DNA of 64,000 bases from Salinisphaera sp963835375 (GCA_963835375.1 CAWIGB010000025.1:1-64000); one strand, 5' to 3'. Shown: positions 29,195 to 38,346, counted from the stretch's first letter. The notes: a model not told the origin generated them from the letters alone. Made by a program: numbers and translations.

Positions 29195-30235
29195 ATGAAA
29201 CGATGGATGACCGCACTCGCCGGCCTGACGATCATGATCGTCGGCGGTCTGACGACCAGCAGTGCCGCGATCGCCAGCAGTGACCCGGCACAGAAAATGG
29301 ACGACGCGACCAGCGTGCTCCAGCAGTTCGTCAACATCCCGGAGAACAAGATCCCCTCGGCTCTGCTGCGCCAGGCCTACGGCATCGCCGTGATCCCAAG
29401 CGTACTCAAGATCGGCTTCATCGGTGCCGGTGAACACGGCGACGGCGTGCTTTCAGTGCGCACCGCGGACGGCAAATGGTCGGATCCCACGTTCATCAGC
29501 CTGTCCGGTGGCTCGGTCGGCTTTCAGGCCGGCGTGTCATCGACCGATATCATCCTGGTCTTCAAGACGCAGCGCAGCATCAACCGGATCGCCAACGGCC
29601 AGTTCAGCCTCGGCGCGGATGCCTCGGTGGCCGCCGGCCCGATCGGCCGCAAGGTGGGGGCCTCCACCAACGGCGATTTCAACGCTGAAGTGTATTCCTA
29701 CTCCCGCTCGCGCGGTCTGTTCGGTGGGGTCTCTCTCAGCGGCGCGCATATCGGCATCAAGAAGGACTGGAACTGGTTGTTCTACAACAAGAGCGGCATT
29801 TCTGCCCGTACACTGCTCACGCGCGATAGCAACAATCTGCCGAAGTCCGGTCAGCGGTTCGTGTATACGCTCAACCAGTACATGCCGTCCTCAAGCGATC
29901 ACTTTCACTACAACTCGAATGTCAGTGGCTCCAAGGGGAATAGCAGCGGCAACCAGGGCAGTACCGACCGGGGTTATAACGGCGCGGGAAGCAACGACGC
30001 GGCCAACGGTACGCAGTCGAACTCGAGTCAGCAGGGCTACGGCCGGACCAAGCCGTATAATGGCGGATCGAACGGCGGTGTAACTGTGCAGCAGAATGGC
30101 GGTGCCAGCGCCAGTAACGCCGACGGTACGTCGGACTACAGCGGCAACTATGGCAGCAGCAACAACAGCAGTGCCGCCAACGACAGCAACTACAACAGCC
30201 AGCAGAATGGCAGTATGGGCAGCAACGGCTATTGA
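29195..30235 (+). CDS. Secreted SYLF (YSC84-like) lipid-binding protein with Asn/Gly/Ser-rich tail
   Basis: About 346 residues. ATG 29195 is preferred over 29186 because AGGGA sits 9 nt upstream. Signal peptide (MKRWMTALAGLTIMIVGGLT), then the SYLF domain (about 30-230): IPSALLRQAYGIAVIPSVLK, GEHGDGVLSVRTADGKWSDP, GGSVGFQAGVSSTDIILVFK and SLGADASVAAGPIGRK. From about residue 245 the sequence becomes a low-complexity run of Asn, Gly, Ser and Gln, unlike the compact typical family member. SYLF domains bind phosphoinositides in eukaryotes; the bacterial role is unknown. The stop overlaps the mtgA start. Confidence 0.85.
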   Translation: MKRWMTALAGLTIMIVGGLTTSSAAIASSDPAQKMDDATSVLQQFVNIPENKIPSALLRQAYGIAVIPSVLKIGFIGAGEHGDGVLSVRTADGKWSDPTFISLSGGSVGFQAGVSSTDIILVFKTQRSINRIANGQFSLGADASVAAGPIGRKVGASTNGDFNAEVYSYSRSRGLFGGVSLSGAHIGIKKDWNWLFYNKSGISARTLLTRDSNNLPKSGQRFVYTLNQYMPSSSDHFHYNSNVSGSKGNSSGNQGSTDRGYNGAGSNDAANGTQSNSSQQGYGRTKPYNGGSNGGVTVQQNGGASASNADGTSDYSGNYGSSNNSSAANDSNYNSQQNGSMGSNGY

Positions 30236-30942
30236 GATTCCTGTTTAAACGGCCCTTCAGTTATGCCGTGATCATCACCGTCGTCGTCGCCATGGCGCCG
30301 GCGGCGGTGTTGCTGGTCTTGCGGGTGATCAATCCACCCGCGAGCGCCTTCATGACACTCAAGGCCGCCGAGCTGCACCGCGAAGACCCCGAGCGGGAGA
30401 TCAGCCACGAGTGGGTTGATCTCGATCAGGTCGCGCCCTGTATGGCGTTGGCCGTGGTGGCCGGCGAAGACCAGACCTTCCCCACGAATCATGGCTTCGT
30501 CTGGTCCTCGATCGAGCGCGCCATCAAGCACAACGCCAACGGCGGTGCGGTGCACGGCGCGAGCACGATCACCCAGCAGACGGCCAAGAATCTTTTTCTC
30601 TTGCCGGCCAAGAGCTATATCCGCAAGGGTATCGAAGCCTATATCACCGTCTGGATGGACCTGCTCTGGTCCAAGCGCCGTGTGCTGGAGGTCTATCTGA
30701 ACATCGCCCAGTTCAGCGATACCGCCTTCGGCGTGCAGGCGGCCGCCAAGCAGTTGTTCCATACTCGCGCGGCTCATCTGTCGCACAGCCAATGCGCGGC
30801 ATTGGCCGCCGTACTGCCGGCACCGGATGAGTACGATGCGGCGCATCCCGGCAGCTACGTGGCCGGGCGCATGGCATGGATCCTGCGTCAAATGCGGCAT
30901 CTGGGCCCGCATTATCTTGACGACGCCGTGGGCGGGCATTAA
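30232..30942 (+). CDS. mtgA: Monofunctional peptidoglycan transglycosylase
   Basis: 236 residues from a TTG start at 30232, which overlaps the SYLF stop (TTGA). One N-terminal membrane helix (SYAVIITVVVAMAPAAVLLV), then a GT51 domain: ALAVVAGEDQTFPTNHGFVW with the catalytic Glu, GASTITQQTAKNLFLLPAKS, SKRRVLEVYLNIAQFSDTAF and AALAAVLPAPDEYDAAHPG. It polymerises lipid II glycan strands on the periplasmic face. The unusual start codon is supported by the length match and absence of a nearby ATG. Confidence 0.9.
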   Translation: MRFLFKRPFSYAVIITVVVAMAPAAVLLVLRVINPPASAFMTLKAAELHREDPEREISHEWVDLDQVAPCMALAVVAGEDQTFPTNHGFVWSSIERAIKHNANGGAVHGASTITQQTAKNLFLLPAKSYIRKGIEAYITVWMDLLWSKRRVLEVYLNIAQFSDTAFGVQAAAKQLFHTRAAHLSHSQCAALAAVLPAPDEYDAAHPGSYVAGRMAWILRQMRHLGPHYLDDAVGGH

Positions 30943-31061
30943 GTGTAGAATACATTCGCCGGCCCGGCCGCGCCGCGTGATGATACGGTTGCGCCGGCCG
31001 CCGAGCCAGGCCGGCACGATTTCCGTTTCAATAGGGCCGGCACCGCCCGGCTCCAGTGCTC

Positions 31062-32078
31062 ATGCTGATAACGAGCGAGTTCAAACCGGCCTTCTGGTTG
31101 CGTAATCCACACGCGCAGACGCTGTTCGCATCGAAACTTCGCGGTCTGCCGCCTCTGGCGGTCGAGCCCGAACGGCTCGAGCTGGAGGATGGTGATTTCA
31201 TCGATCTGTCCTGGCTGCGGGATGGGGATCTGGCCAAGGACGCGCCTCTCGTGGTGGTGCTGCACGGGCTCAACGGTTCGCTCGAGTCCAAGTACGCCCG
31301 CGGGTTGCTGCGCCAGGTCGCCGCACACGGGGCGCGCGGCGTACTCGTGCACTTCCGCGGTGCGGCGCAGCCGAATCGGCTGTCCCGTTCCTATCACTCG
31401 GGCGAGACCGGCGATCTGGGGATCGTGCTGGCCCGGCTGCGCGAGCGCTATCCGCGGGCGCCGCTGGGTGCCGCGGGTTATTCGCTCGGTGGTAACGTAC
31501 TGCTCAAGTACCTGGGCGAGCAGGGCGGCGACTCGCTCTTGTCCTGTGCGGTCGCGGTGTCCGTGCCCTACGACCTCAAGATATGTGCCCATGCAATGCA
31601 GCAAGGGTTTTCGCGGCTGTATCAGTCGCACCTGATCAATGGCATGCGCGAGATCGTGGAGGCCAAGGTCCGGGACGGCATCATCGATCAGCCATTGCCC
31701 GAGCTGCGCGGCCTGCGTGATTTTCCGAGTTTCGACGACGCCATCACGGCGCCGCTGAACGGTTTTGCCGACGCCCAGGAATATTATGAGCGGGCGAGCA
31801 GCCGCTCGTTTCTCAAGAGCATTCGCACGCCGACCCTGGTCCTGCATGCCCGGGACGACCCGTTCATGTCGCCCGACGTGGTGCCACGGGCCGACGAACT
31901 GTCGGACACGATCCGCTTCGAGCTGTCGGAACACGGCGGCCATGTCGGTTTCGTTGCGGCCGGACGCTTCGGCACGCCGGTCTACTGGCTGGAAGAGCGG
32001 ATTCCGAGTTACTTTCGCGGCCGACTGCCGGGCTTCGAGCCGGCCCCCGAGGACAGCGTGGTGGGCGAAACCGGATGA
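31062..32078 (+). CDS. YheT-like alpha/beta hydrolase
   Basis: About 338 residues, intact. The N-terminal FKPAFWLRNPHAQTLF is the hallmark of the YheT/ABHD1-3 group. The oxyanion block VVVLHGLNGSLESKYARGLL, nucleophile elbow GAAGYSLGGNVLLKYLGEQG, an Asp in LVLHARDDPFMSPDVV and a His in LSEHGGHVGFVAAG complete the triad. Probably an esterase or lipase of unknown substrate. ATG 31062 was chosen; GTG 31056 is possible. Confidence 0.85.
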   Translation: MLITSEFKPAFWLRNPHAQTLFASKLRGLPPLAVEPERLELEDGDFIDLSWLRDGDLAKDAPLVVVLHGLNGSLESKYARGLLRQVAAHGARGVLVHFRGAAQPNRLSRSYHSGETGDLGIVLARLRERYPRAPLGAAGYSLGGNVLLKYLGEQGGDSLLSCAVAVSVPYDLKICAHAMQQGFSRLYQSHLINGMREIVEAKVRDGIIDQPLPELRGLRDFPSFDDAITAPLNGFADAQEYYERASSRSFLKSIRTPTLVLHARDDPFMSPDVVPRADELSDTIRFELSEHGGHVGFVAAGRFGTPVYWLEERIPSYFRGRLPGFEPAPEDSVVGETG

Positions 32079-32547
32079 ACCGTGCATGGCCGGGGCTGAG
32101 CATCATCATTTCGGCCATCGACAATGCCGATCATCTGACGGCAGTGGACACTTGGGTGCGGGGGACGAAGCGGATCGGCTCTTCCTAGAGGATCAGCGCA
32201 TGGCCGCCGTGATGCGCTCGTGGCGTTGATCATGGCGATGCACGGCGCGGGCGTGTGGGTATTCTTCGATCCTGCCCCCGAAGCCGATCGTCGGCAGGGT
32301 GCTGCCGACCATCTGGCGCTTTCGCCTGTCTGGGCCGGGTCGGTCGACTGGTCATCGCATGCAGACCACGTCTTATGCACGCCGCGTTCCGGTATGTCGC
32401 CGGTCTGGCTGCGGCCGAACGCTGGCCGGTTGTGTTGCGGCTCGACGCAGCGTCACCATCGTGCTCATGTCGGGGCTTTCCCTGCTCGGCCGAGCCTGGC
32501 TGCATGCCGTATGCTGGGCTGCGATCCGTAACAGATGACCGCAGCCG
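32079..32547. other. Intergenic stretch without recognisable gene
   Basis: 469 bp between the YheT-like gene and the phospholipase-D gene. Several open frames cross it on both strands, but none resembles a known family or has a ribosome site, and I see no repeat or strong terminator. A decayed gene cannot be excluded. Confidence 0.5.
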
Positions 32548-33729
32548 ATGACCGATCGCCAGGCGGCGCCGACGCCGCATACCACCGAGGATTACCGACG
32601 CTGCTTCGAAGCCGCGCTCGGTGTGCCGTTCACCCATGGCAACCGGATCGACCCTCTGGTCAACGGCTGCCGCATCTTTCCGGCCATGATCGAGGCGATC
32701 GAGGCCGCCAGGGATTCGATCGATTTCCTGACCTTCATCTATTGGCAGGGTGATGTGGCCGAACGTTTCGGCGCGGCCTTGGCCGAGCGCGCCCGGTCGG
32801 GGGTCGCGGTGCGGGTGCTGCTGGATGCCTTCGGCGCGCACCGCATGCCGCAGTCGGTGGTCGACCAGCTCGCCGATGCCGGTGCCCGGATCGCCTGGTT
32901 CCGGCCGAAGGCGCGCTGGCGCATCTGGCAGATCGACAACCGTACCCACCGCAAGATTCTGATCGTGGACGATCGCATCGGTTTCACTGGCGGCGTGGGC
33001 ATCGCCGCGGAATGGGACGGCGATGCGCGCAATCCCGGCGAATGGCGCGAGACGCATTTCCGCATGACCGGGCCGGTGATCGACGGGTTGCGTGGTGCAT
33101 TTCTATCGAACTGGATCGAGGCGGGTCAGCCCGGCTTCGAACAACGCCGTTCCTATGCCCCCCAGCCGGAGGTCGGCGATGCGGCCACGCAGGTCATCCG
33201 GACATCAGCGGCGGTCAACTACAGTGACATCGCCACCTTGTTTCGGCTGGTGCTGACCATCGCGCAATCCCGAGTGCGTATCGCGACCGGCTACTTCGTG
33301 CCGGATGCCGATACCATTTCGTTGATGTGCGCGGCGGCCGAGCGCGGCGTGGTGGTGGAAGTACTCATGCCCGGCCCGCATACCGATTCGCGCGTGGCGA
33401 CCATGGCCGGTGAGGATACGTTCGCGCCGCTGCTGGAGGCGGGCGTGCGCCTGTATCGGTTCCAGCCGACCATGCTGCATACCAAGATCGTGCTGGTGGA
33501 CGAGGCACTGGCGGTGGTCGGCTCCGCCAACTTCAATCATCGCTCCATGGGCAAGGACGACGAGATCGCGGTGGCGGTGGTCGAGAATGCGCTGGTCGCC
33601 GAGCTGTCGGACGACTACGACCACGATCTGACCCGGGCCGAGCGCGTCGATGCCCGGGCCTGGTCGCGGCGCGGGCCGTGGCAACGGGTACGCGAACGGG
33701 TCGGGCGGCTGCTCAGCCCACAGGCCTGA
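32548..33729 (+). CDS. Cardiolipin synthase-like phospholipase D protein
   Basis: 393 residues, intact. Two HKD motifs: NRTHRKILIVDDRIGFTGGV and MLHTKIVLVDEALAVVGSAN, each followed by a conserved Asn/Ser and Glu/Asp context (SANFNHRSMGKDDEIAVAVV). No N-terminal membrane helices, as in ClsB/ClsC-type enzymes. It probably condenses phosphatidylglycerol or exchanges phosphatidyl groups at the inner membrane. A MITE-like repeat starts directly at its stop codon. Confidence 0.85.
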   Translation: MTDRQAAPTPHTTEDYRRCFEAALGVPFTHGNRIDPLVNGCRIFPAMIEAIEAARDSIDFLTFIYWQGDVAERFGAALAERARSGVAVRVLLDAFGAHRMPQSVVDQLADAGARIAWFRPKARWRIWQIDNRTHRKILIVDDRIGFTGGVGIAAEWDGDARNPGEWRETHFRMTGPVIDGLRGAFLSNWIEAGQPGFEQRRSYAPQPEVGDAATQVIRTSAAVNYSDIATLFRLVLTIAQSRVRIATGYFVPDADTISLMCAAAERGVVVEVLMPGPHTDSRVATMAGEDTFAPLLEAGVRLYRFQPTMLHTKIVLVDEALAVVGSANFNHRSMGKDDEIAVAVVENALVAELSDDYDHDLTRAERVDARAWSRRGPWQRVRERVGRLLSPQA

Positions 33730-33867
33730 GGCCTGTTGCCGTTGGATGCGAGCGAGGCCACGCCCCGCCTCCCTTGAGTGGCAGGTCGAGGCACCGCGAG
33801 CGCGGTGTCGTGCCCGGCACCAGCGGGCGGCAACGCGACCCACGCGGGTCGTCTTAACAGGCCCTAG
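33730..33867. repeat. Degenerate MITE-like repeat, short copy
   Basis: Left end GGCCTGTTGCCGTTGGATGC (from 33730) and right end ACAGGCCCTAG (to 33867) match the terminal inverted repeats of the element at 39955-40251. It is shorter and its right arm has diverged. It sits between the cardiolipin synthase gene and a PII gene, and its right end overlaps the last codon of the PII gene. Confidence 0.6.
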
Positions 33868-34202
33868 ATCGCGTCGCGGTCGGTCTCGCCCGTGCGGATG
33901 CGCACCACTTGTTCGAGATCGTGCACGAAGATCTTGCCGTCGCCGATCTGACCGGTCTTGGCGGCTCCGATGATGGCATCGACCACCGCATCCAGCCGGT
34001 CTTCGTCGACCGCGACCTCGAGCTTGACCTTGGGCAGGAAATCGACTGCATATTCCGCGCCGCGATACAGCTCGGTATGGCCTTTCTGCCGGCCGAAGCC
34101 GCGCACTTCGCTCATCGTCGTGCCGTGGACGCCGACCTCGGCGAGCGCTTCACGCACGTCGTCCATGCGAAACGGCTTGATGACCGCGGTGACCATTTTC
34201 AT
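33864..34202 (-). CDS. PII nitrogen regulatory protein (second copy)
   Basis: 112 residues. PII signature MKMVTAVIKPFRMDDVREAL, T-loop GHTELYRGAEYAVDFLPKVK with the uridylylation Tyr51, and C-loop GQIGDGKIFVHDLEQVVRIR. It binds ATP/ADP and 2-oxoglutarate and blocks the Amt channel. Located 32 bp after the upstream amtB on the same strand, so probably co-transcribed with it; this Amt-then-PII order is the reverse of the usual glnK-amtB. Could be glnB or glnK by sequence alone. Confidence 0.9.
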   Translation of the reverse strand: MKMVTAVIKPFRMDDVREALAEVGVHGTTMSEVRGFGRQKGHTELYRGAEYAVDFLPKVKLEVAVDEDRLDAVVDAIIGAAKTGQIGDGKIFVHDLEQVVRIRTGETDRDAI

Positions 34203-34234
34203 CTCGTGTTCTCCTCATTGTCTCGCTAGGGAGT

Positions 34235-35569
34235 CTACAGGCCGTTGCTCTGCAGATCATAGCCGCGCTCTTCATGTTCGATGATATCCAGGCCGATATC
34301 CTCCTCGTCCGGCCCGATCCGCAGGCCGACCAGCTTGTTGACGAGCTTGAGCAGCCCCCAGGTCAGCGCGGCGGTGTAAATCAAGACCGTCACGACGCCG
34401 AGCAGCTGCACCCCGAACTGGGCGGCGATACCCGACATGCCGGGGGCCAGACCGTAGCCGGACAGAGGCCCCAGGCCGGTCGCCGCGAAGATACCGGCCG
34501 CGAGCGTGCCGAGCATGCCGCCTACGCCATGCACCGGGAACACATCCAGCGAATCGTCGATATGCAGCACGCGCTCCACGAACATCGTGGCGGCGAAGCA
34601 GACAATCCCGCCGGCCAGGCCGATCAGGATCGCCGCGGCCGGGCCGACATAGCCGGCCGCCGGGGTGATCGTGCCGAGCCCCGCCACCATGCCGGTGACG
34701 ATACCGAGGACGCTCGGCCTGCCGAAGCGGATCCATTCCGCTGAAATCCAGGCGATGCAGCCGGCCGCGGCCGCAAGATGGGTGACCAGCATGGCGCTCA
34801 CTGCCTGGCCATCCACCGCGAGCGCGCTGCCGCCGTTGAAGCCGAACCAGCCGACCCAGAGCATCCCGGCGCCGGAGACGGTCATGGTGAGGTTGTGTGG
34901 CGCCATGGGGCGCTTCTGGAAACCATTGCGTGGGCCGAGCACCATCGCTGCCACCAGCGCGGCCACGCCAGCCGTGATATGGACCACGGTGCCGCCGGCG
35001 AAATCGAGCATGCCGAGCTGGCCCAGCCAGCCGCCGCCCCAGATCCAGTGCACCACCGGAATATAGACCAGCAGCAGCCACAGCCCCGAGAACCAGAGCA
35101 GGGCAGAGAAACGCAGCCGTTCGGCGAAGCCGCCGATAATGAGGGCCGGGGTGATCACGGCGAACGTCATCTGGTAGAGCACGAACAACAGGCTCGGAAT
35201 CGTGCCGGTCACATCGTTCGGTGTGATGCCGGCCAGGCCGATCCGGCCGAGATTGCCGATGAACCAGCCGTGGCCGGAAAACGCCAGGCTATAACCGACG
35301 AAGAACCACAGCAAGGAGGCCAGGGCACAGATCGCGAAGCACTGCATCAGAACCGACAGAACGTTGCGCACACGCACCAGCCCGCCGTAGAACAACGCCA
35401 GACCGGGCAGCGTCATGAACAGTACGAGCGCCGTGGCCATCATCATCCAAGCGGTGTCGGCCTTGTCGAAGGTGGCAGCAGAGGGGGCCGCCCAGACGGC
35501 GGGGCTGGCGATCAGCCCGGCGCACAGGAACAGGGCCGAGGCGCGGCGACGTATCGAAATGGCGCTCAT
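34235..35569 (-). CDS. amtB: Ammonium transporter (second copy)
   Basis: 444 residues, signal peptide ALFLCAGLIASPAVWA then eleven membrane helices. Amt signature DFAGGTVVHITAGVAALVAA with the first pore His, and VFPVHGVGGMLGTLAAGIFA with the second. The cytosolic tail ends IEHEERGYDLQSNGL. About 50% similar by eye to the neighbouring copy, so an old duplication. Start ATG 35569. A weak sigma-54-like GGCAC-N7-GC pattern lies about 60 bp upstream, too poor to annotate separately. Confidence 0.93.
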   Translation of the reverse strand: MSAISIRRRASALFLCAGLIASPAVWAAPSAATFDKADTAWMMMATALVLFMTLPGLALFYGGLVRVRNVLSVLMQCFAICALASLLWFFVGYSLAFSGHGWFIGNLGRIGLAGITPNDVTGTIPSLLFVLYQMTFAVITPALIIGGFAERLRFSALLWFSGLWLLLVYIPVVHWIWGGGWLGQLGMLDFAGGTVVHITAGVAALVAAMVLGPRNGFQKRPMAPHNLTMTVSGAGMLWVGWFGFNGGSALAVDGQAVSAMLVTHLAAAAGCIAWISAEWIRFGRPSVLGIVTGMVAGLGTITPAAGYVGPAAAILIGLAGGIVCFAATMFVERVLHIDDSLDVFPVHGVGGMLGTLAAGIFAATGLGPLSGYGLAPGMSGIAAQFGVQLLGVVTVLIYTAALTWGLLKLVNKLVGLRIGPDEEDIGLDIIEHEERGYDLQSNGL

Positions 35570-35640
35570 TTTCGGTGCGGTTGCGGGCGGTGCACCGAAG
35601 TATAGCCGTGGCCACTCCTGTGCCTCCAATCGCTGCCATG

Positions 35641-35663
35641 AAAAAGGGCGCCCGAAGGCGCCC
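35641..35663 (-). terminator. Rho-independent terminator after the first amtB
   Basis: On the minus strand GGGCGCC-TTCG-GGCGCCC is followed by TTTTT: a perfect 7-bp GC stem with a UUCG-type loop. It lies 32 bp after the amtB stop at 35695 and separates the two PII/Amt transcription units. Confidence 0.9.
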
Positions 35664-35694
35664 CGTGTCGAGCGGTGCGATGCTGCCGTGATCT

Positions 35695-37005
35695 CTACAG
35701 GTCGTAGGCCCGTTCGTCGTGCAGCGCCAGATCGAGACCGGCCTCTTCGGACTCGGCATCCACCCGCAGCCCGAGGACGGCCTTGATCACCATCAGGATG
35801 ATCAGGGTGACGACGGCGCAGTAGATGATGGTCACCGCCACGCCGGCGGCCTGAATGCCGAACTGGGTGATGATGCTGCCGCCGGCATTGTCCGACAGGC
35901 CCGCGCCGCCCAGGCTCTTGGCCGAAAATATGCCGGTGAGCAGAGCGCCGACGATGCCGGCCACGCCGTGCACGCCGAAGGCGTCGAGCGAGTCGTCGTA
36001 GCCGAGCTTGGTCTTGATGAGCGTCACCGCGTAGAAGGCGAAGAAGCCGCCGCCCACGCCGACGGCGATCGAGCCCATCGGGCCGACGAAGCCCGAAGCC
36101 GGGGTGATCGCGACCAGGCCGGCGACCGCGCCCGAACAGATGCCCAGCACGCTCGGCTTGCCGTGGCTGCCCCACTCCAGGAACATCCAGGTGAGCGCCG
36201 CGACCGCAGTCGCCAGCTGGGTCACGAACATCGCCATGCCGGCGGTTCCGTCGGCGGCCAGCTCGCTGCCCGCGTTGAAGCCAAACCAGCCGACCCACAG
36301 CATCGAGGCGCCCATCAGCGTATAGCCGAGATTGTGCGGACGCATCATGGTCTTGGGATAGCCGTTGCGTTTGCCCAGCACCAGAGCCGCGACCAGACCG
36401 GCCACACCGGCGTTGATGTGCACGACCGTGCCGCCGGCGAAATCCTGCACGCCGAGGCCACCCAGAAAGCCGCCGCCCCAGACCCAGTGTGCGATCGGGG
36501 TATAGACCAGAGTCACCCACAGACCGATGAACCACAGCATGGCCGAGAACTTCATCCGCTCGACGAAGGCGCCGACAATCAGGGCGGGCGTGATGATGGC
36601 GAACGTCAGCTGGAAGGTGGAGAACACCGTCTCGGGAATCGTGCCCGAGAGGCTGTCTACGCCCACGCCCGCCATGAAGGCCTTGGACAGGCCGCCCCAG
36701 ATCGCGCCGTCGCCACCGAAGGCGACGCTGTAACCCCAGAGTGCCCAGATCAGCGTGACCAGACAGCAGATCGCGAAGCACTGCATCAGCACGGACAGCG
36801 CATTCTTGGCGCGTACCATGCCGCCATAGAACAGTGCGAGCCCGGGGATGGTCATGAAAAGAACCAGCGCTGTGGCTGTGAGCATCCAGGCGGTGTCGCC
36901 GGCGCTGAGTGTCGGCGTGCTGTCCTGGGCCAGCGCCGCACCCGGCGCTGCGAGTGCGGCAAGACCGAAACCGGCGGATTTCAATAGGAGACGTTTCGTT
37001 GACAT
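35695..37005 (-). CDS. amtB: Ammonium transporter (first copy)
   Basis: 436 residues. Cleavable signal (GFGLAALAAPGAALA), then the Amt fold. Pore histidines are in DFAGGTVVHINAGVAGLVAA and AFGVHGVAGIVGALLTGIF; phenylalanine-gate and helix motifs LFYGGMVRAKNALSVLMQCF and MLWVGWFGFNAGSELAADG are present. Start ATG 37005 with AAGGT upstream. Separated from glnK by about 490 bp and preceded by its own sigma-54 promoter candidate, so nitrogen-limited expression via NtrC is likely. Confidence 0.93.
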   Translation of the reverse strand: MSTKRLLLKSAGFGLAALAAPGAALAQDSTPTLSAGDTAWMLTATALVLFMTIPGLALFYGGMVRAKNALSVLMQCFAICCLVTLIWALWGYSVAFGGDGAIWGGLSKAFMAGVGVDSLSGTIPETVFSTFQLTFAIITPALIVGAFVERMKFSAMLWFIGLWVTLVYTPIAHWVWGGGFLGGLGVQDFAGGTVVHINAGVAGLVAALVLGKRNGYPKTMMRPHNLGYTLMGASMLWVGWFGFNAGSELAADGTAGMAMFVTQLATAVAALTWMFLEWGSHGKPSVLGICSGAVAGLVAITPASGFVGPMGSIAVGVGGGFFAFYAVTLIKTKLGYDDSLDAFGVHGVAGIVGALLTGIFSAKSLGGAGLSDNAGGSIITQFGIQAAGVAVTIIYCAVVTLIILMVIKAVLGLRVDAESEEAGLDLALHDERAYDL

Positions 37006-37498
37006 GAGGCTACCTTTTTGACGTCTGCGCATGGGCGATGAACGACGACGCGAAACGGGTCGTCGCCCGATCGCGCCCCTGGGGCCGTCGGCCCGGCGAT
37101 GACCGTTGCACGAATTTGGTTCAAGCACGGTTTGTGCCAGATGTCGTGCCGAACCGGGTCGTTTTGCGCGGTGTGATGTATGAAAAGGCCCCGTAACCGG
37201 AAGCCTCGCCTGAAGAATTTGGATAATTACGATCGAGCGGTGAACGGGCCGGGCCGATAAGGAGCCGATGGGTAGGGGCGCGATGCCCCGGCCGATGATC
37301 ACGCGAGGATCCCACGACCGGCGATTGGCTCCGGTCAGAGGCGTCATCGGCCCTCGATCTACGCCAGGGCGGCTTTCATCGGTCAGAAGCCGGCTGTCAT
37401 GGGTGCGATTCATACCCCGGTCCCGTTGGATGGCGTCGCCCGCACCCGGCCGCTTGTGCTTGGAATTCCGAAAAATTCGGCTGCGCTGCCTGGCTGTT
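37006..37498. other. Regulatory gap between glnK and amtB
   Basis: 493 bp without a credible gene. Contains the sigma-54 promoter candidate at 37124-37139. The rest is unremarkable G/C-rich sequence. Confidence 0.6.
37124..37139 (-). promoter_or_regulatory. Candidate sigma-54 promoter for amtB
   Basis: Minus strand TGGCACA-AACC-GTGCT: the GG at -24 and GC at -12 are 10 nt apart, as required for RpoN. It lies about 120 bp before the amtB start. Confidence 0.6.
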
Positions 37499-37837
37499 CT
37501 AGAGTGCGTCCTTGCCGGTCTCGCCGGTGCGGATACGAATCGCCTGTTCCAGTTCGGATACGAAGATCTTGCCGTCGCCGATCTTGCCGGTATGGGCGGC
37601 CTTGGAGATCGCCTCGACGGCGGAATCCAGGTTCGGCTCTTCGATCGCCACCTCGATCTTGACCTTGGGCAGGAAATCGACGACGTACTCGGCGCCGCGG
37701 TATAGCTCGGTATGGCCCTTCTGGCGGCCGAAACCCTTGACCTCGGTGACCGTGATGCCCTGTACGCCCACTTCCGACAGCGCTTCACGGACCTCGTCGA
37801 GCTTGAACGGCTTGATGATGGCGGTGATCAATTTCAT
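37499..37837 (-). CDS. glnK: PII nitrogen regulatory protein GlnK
   Basis: 112 residues. MKLITAIIKPFKLDEVREAL start, T-loop GHTELYRGAEYVVDFLPKVK with Tyr51, and GKIGDGKIFVSELEQAIRIR. It binds and closes AmtB when nitrogen is plentiful and is uridylylated by GlnD when it is scarce. First gene of the four-gene glnK-amtB-amtB-PII array, preceded by a good sigma-54 promoter. Confidence 0.92.
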   Translation of the reverse strand: MKLITAIIKPFKLDEVREALSEVGVQGITVTEVKGFGRQKGHTELYRGAEYVVDFLPKVKIEVAIEEPNLDSAVEAISKAAHTGKIGDGKIFVSELEQAIRIRTGETGKDAL

Positions 37838-37923
37838 TACTGGCTCCTGTCACGCATGAATACGCAATCCGGCAGGGTTTTATCGACGTATTGCTCTGGC
37901 CCGGACGATTGCCGGATATGTCT

Positions 37924-37939
37924 AGCACTCACCGTGCCA
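37924..37939 (-). promoter_or_regulatory. Candidate sigma-54 promoter for glnK
   Basis: Minus strand TGGCACG-GTGA-GTGCT, matching the RpoN consensus TGGCACG-N4-TTGCW except one base in the -12 element. About 87 bp before the glnK ATG. Same spacing as the amtB promoter candidate. Confidence 0.7.
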
Positions 37940-38054
37940 AGCCGTATCGGCGCGCACGCCATATCGCGATCCGGCCTCGAACGCGCGCCGATCGCTTTGC
38001 GCGCATGCGTGCGGCAATGCATGCTTGAGCGCATTCATCTTTCGGGATTCGGAT

Positions 38055-38297
38055 ATGCGTTCGATCGAAGACATGGCAGCTCGACTGGCCAACGCCCTGC
38101 CGCCCCAGGTGGCGCCGCTGCGCGAGGAGCTGAAGGCGAATTTCAGGGCGGTGCTGCAGAGTCAGCTGGCCGAGCTGGATCTGGTGCCGCGCGAGGAGTT
38201 CGAGGCCACGCGCGAGATGCTCGTGCATGCCCGTACCCGCCTCGCAGAGCTGGAAAAACGGGTGGCACAGCTGGAATCGCATGACGGCGAAAGCTGA
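38055..38297 (+). CDS. ubiK: UbiK family accessory factor (BMFP, YqiC-like)
   Basis: 80 residues: MRSIEDMAARLANALPPQVA, then REELKANFRAVLQSQLAELD and a C-terminal coiled coil (FEATREMLVHARTRLAELEK). This is the UbiK/BMFP trimeric coiled-coil family, which assists ubiquinone biosynthesis in proteobacteria. Start ATG 38055 is within normal family length. Followed after 49 bp by comM, a common gammaproteobacterial neighbour. Confidence 0.88.
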   Translation: MRSIEDMAARLANALPPQVAPLREELKANFRAVLQSQLAELDLVPREEFEATREMLVHARTRLAELEKRVAQLESHDGES

Positions 38298-38346
38298 GTC
38301 CCCCACGAGATGCCCGCCCGGCGGGCGGTATCGGGGCATTTGATCC

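Noticed and set aside
35590..35620. Sigma-54 promoter before the second amtB
   Set aside because: GG and GC are correctly spaced, but the rest of the consensus is poor compared with the two accepted sites.
34235..36781. Single 848-residue minus-strand protein across both amtB genes
   Set aside because: Its N-terminal half is an out-of-frame shadow of the first amtB; a terminator and a separate signal peptide mark the real second gene at 35569.
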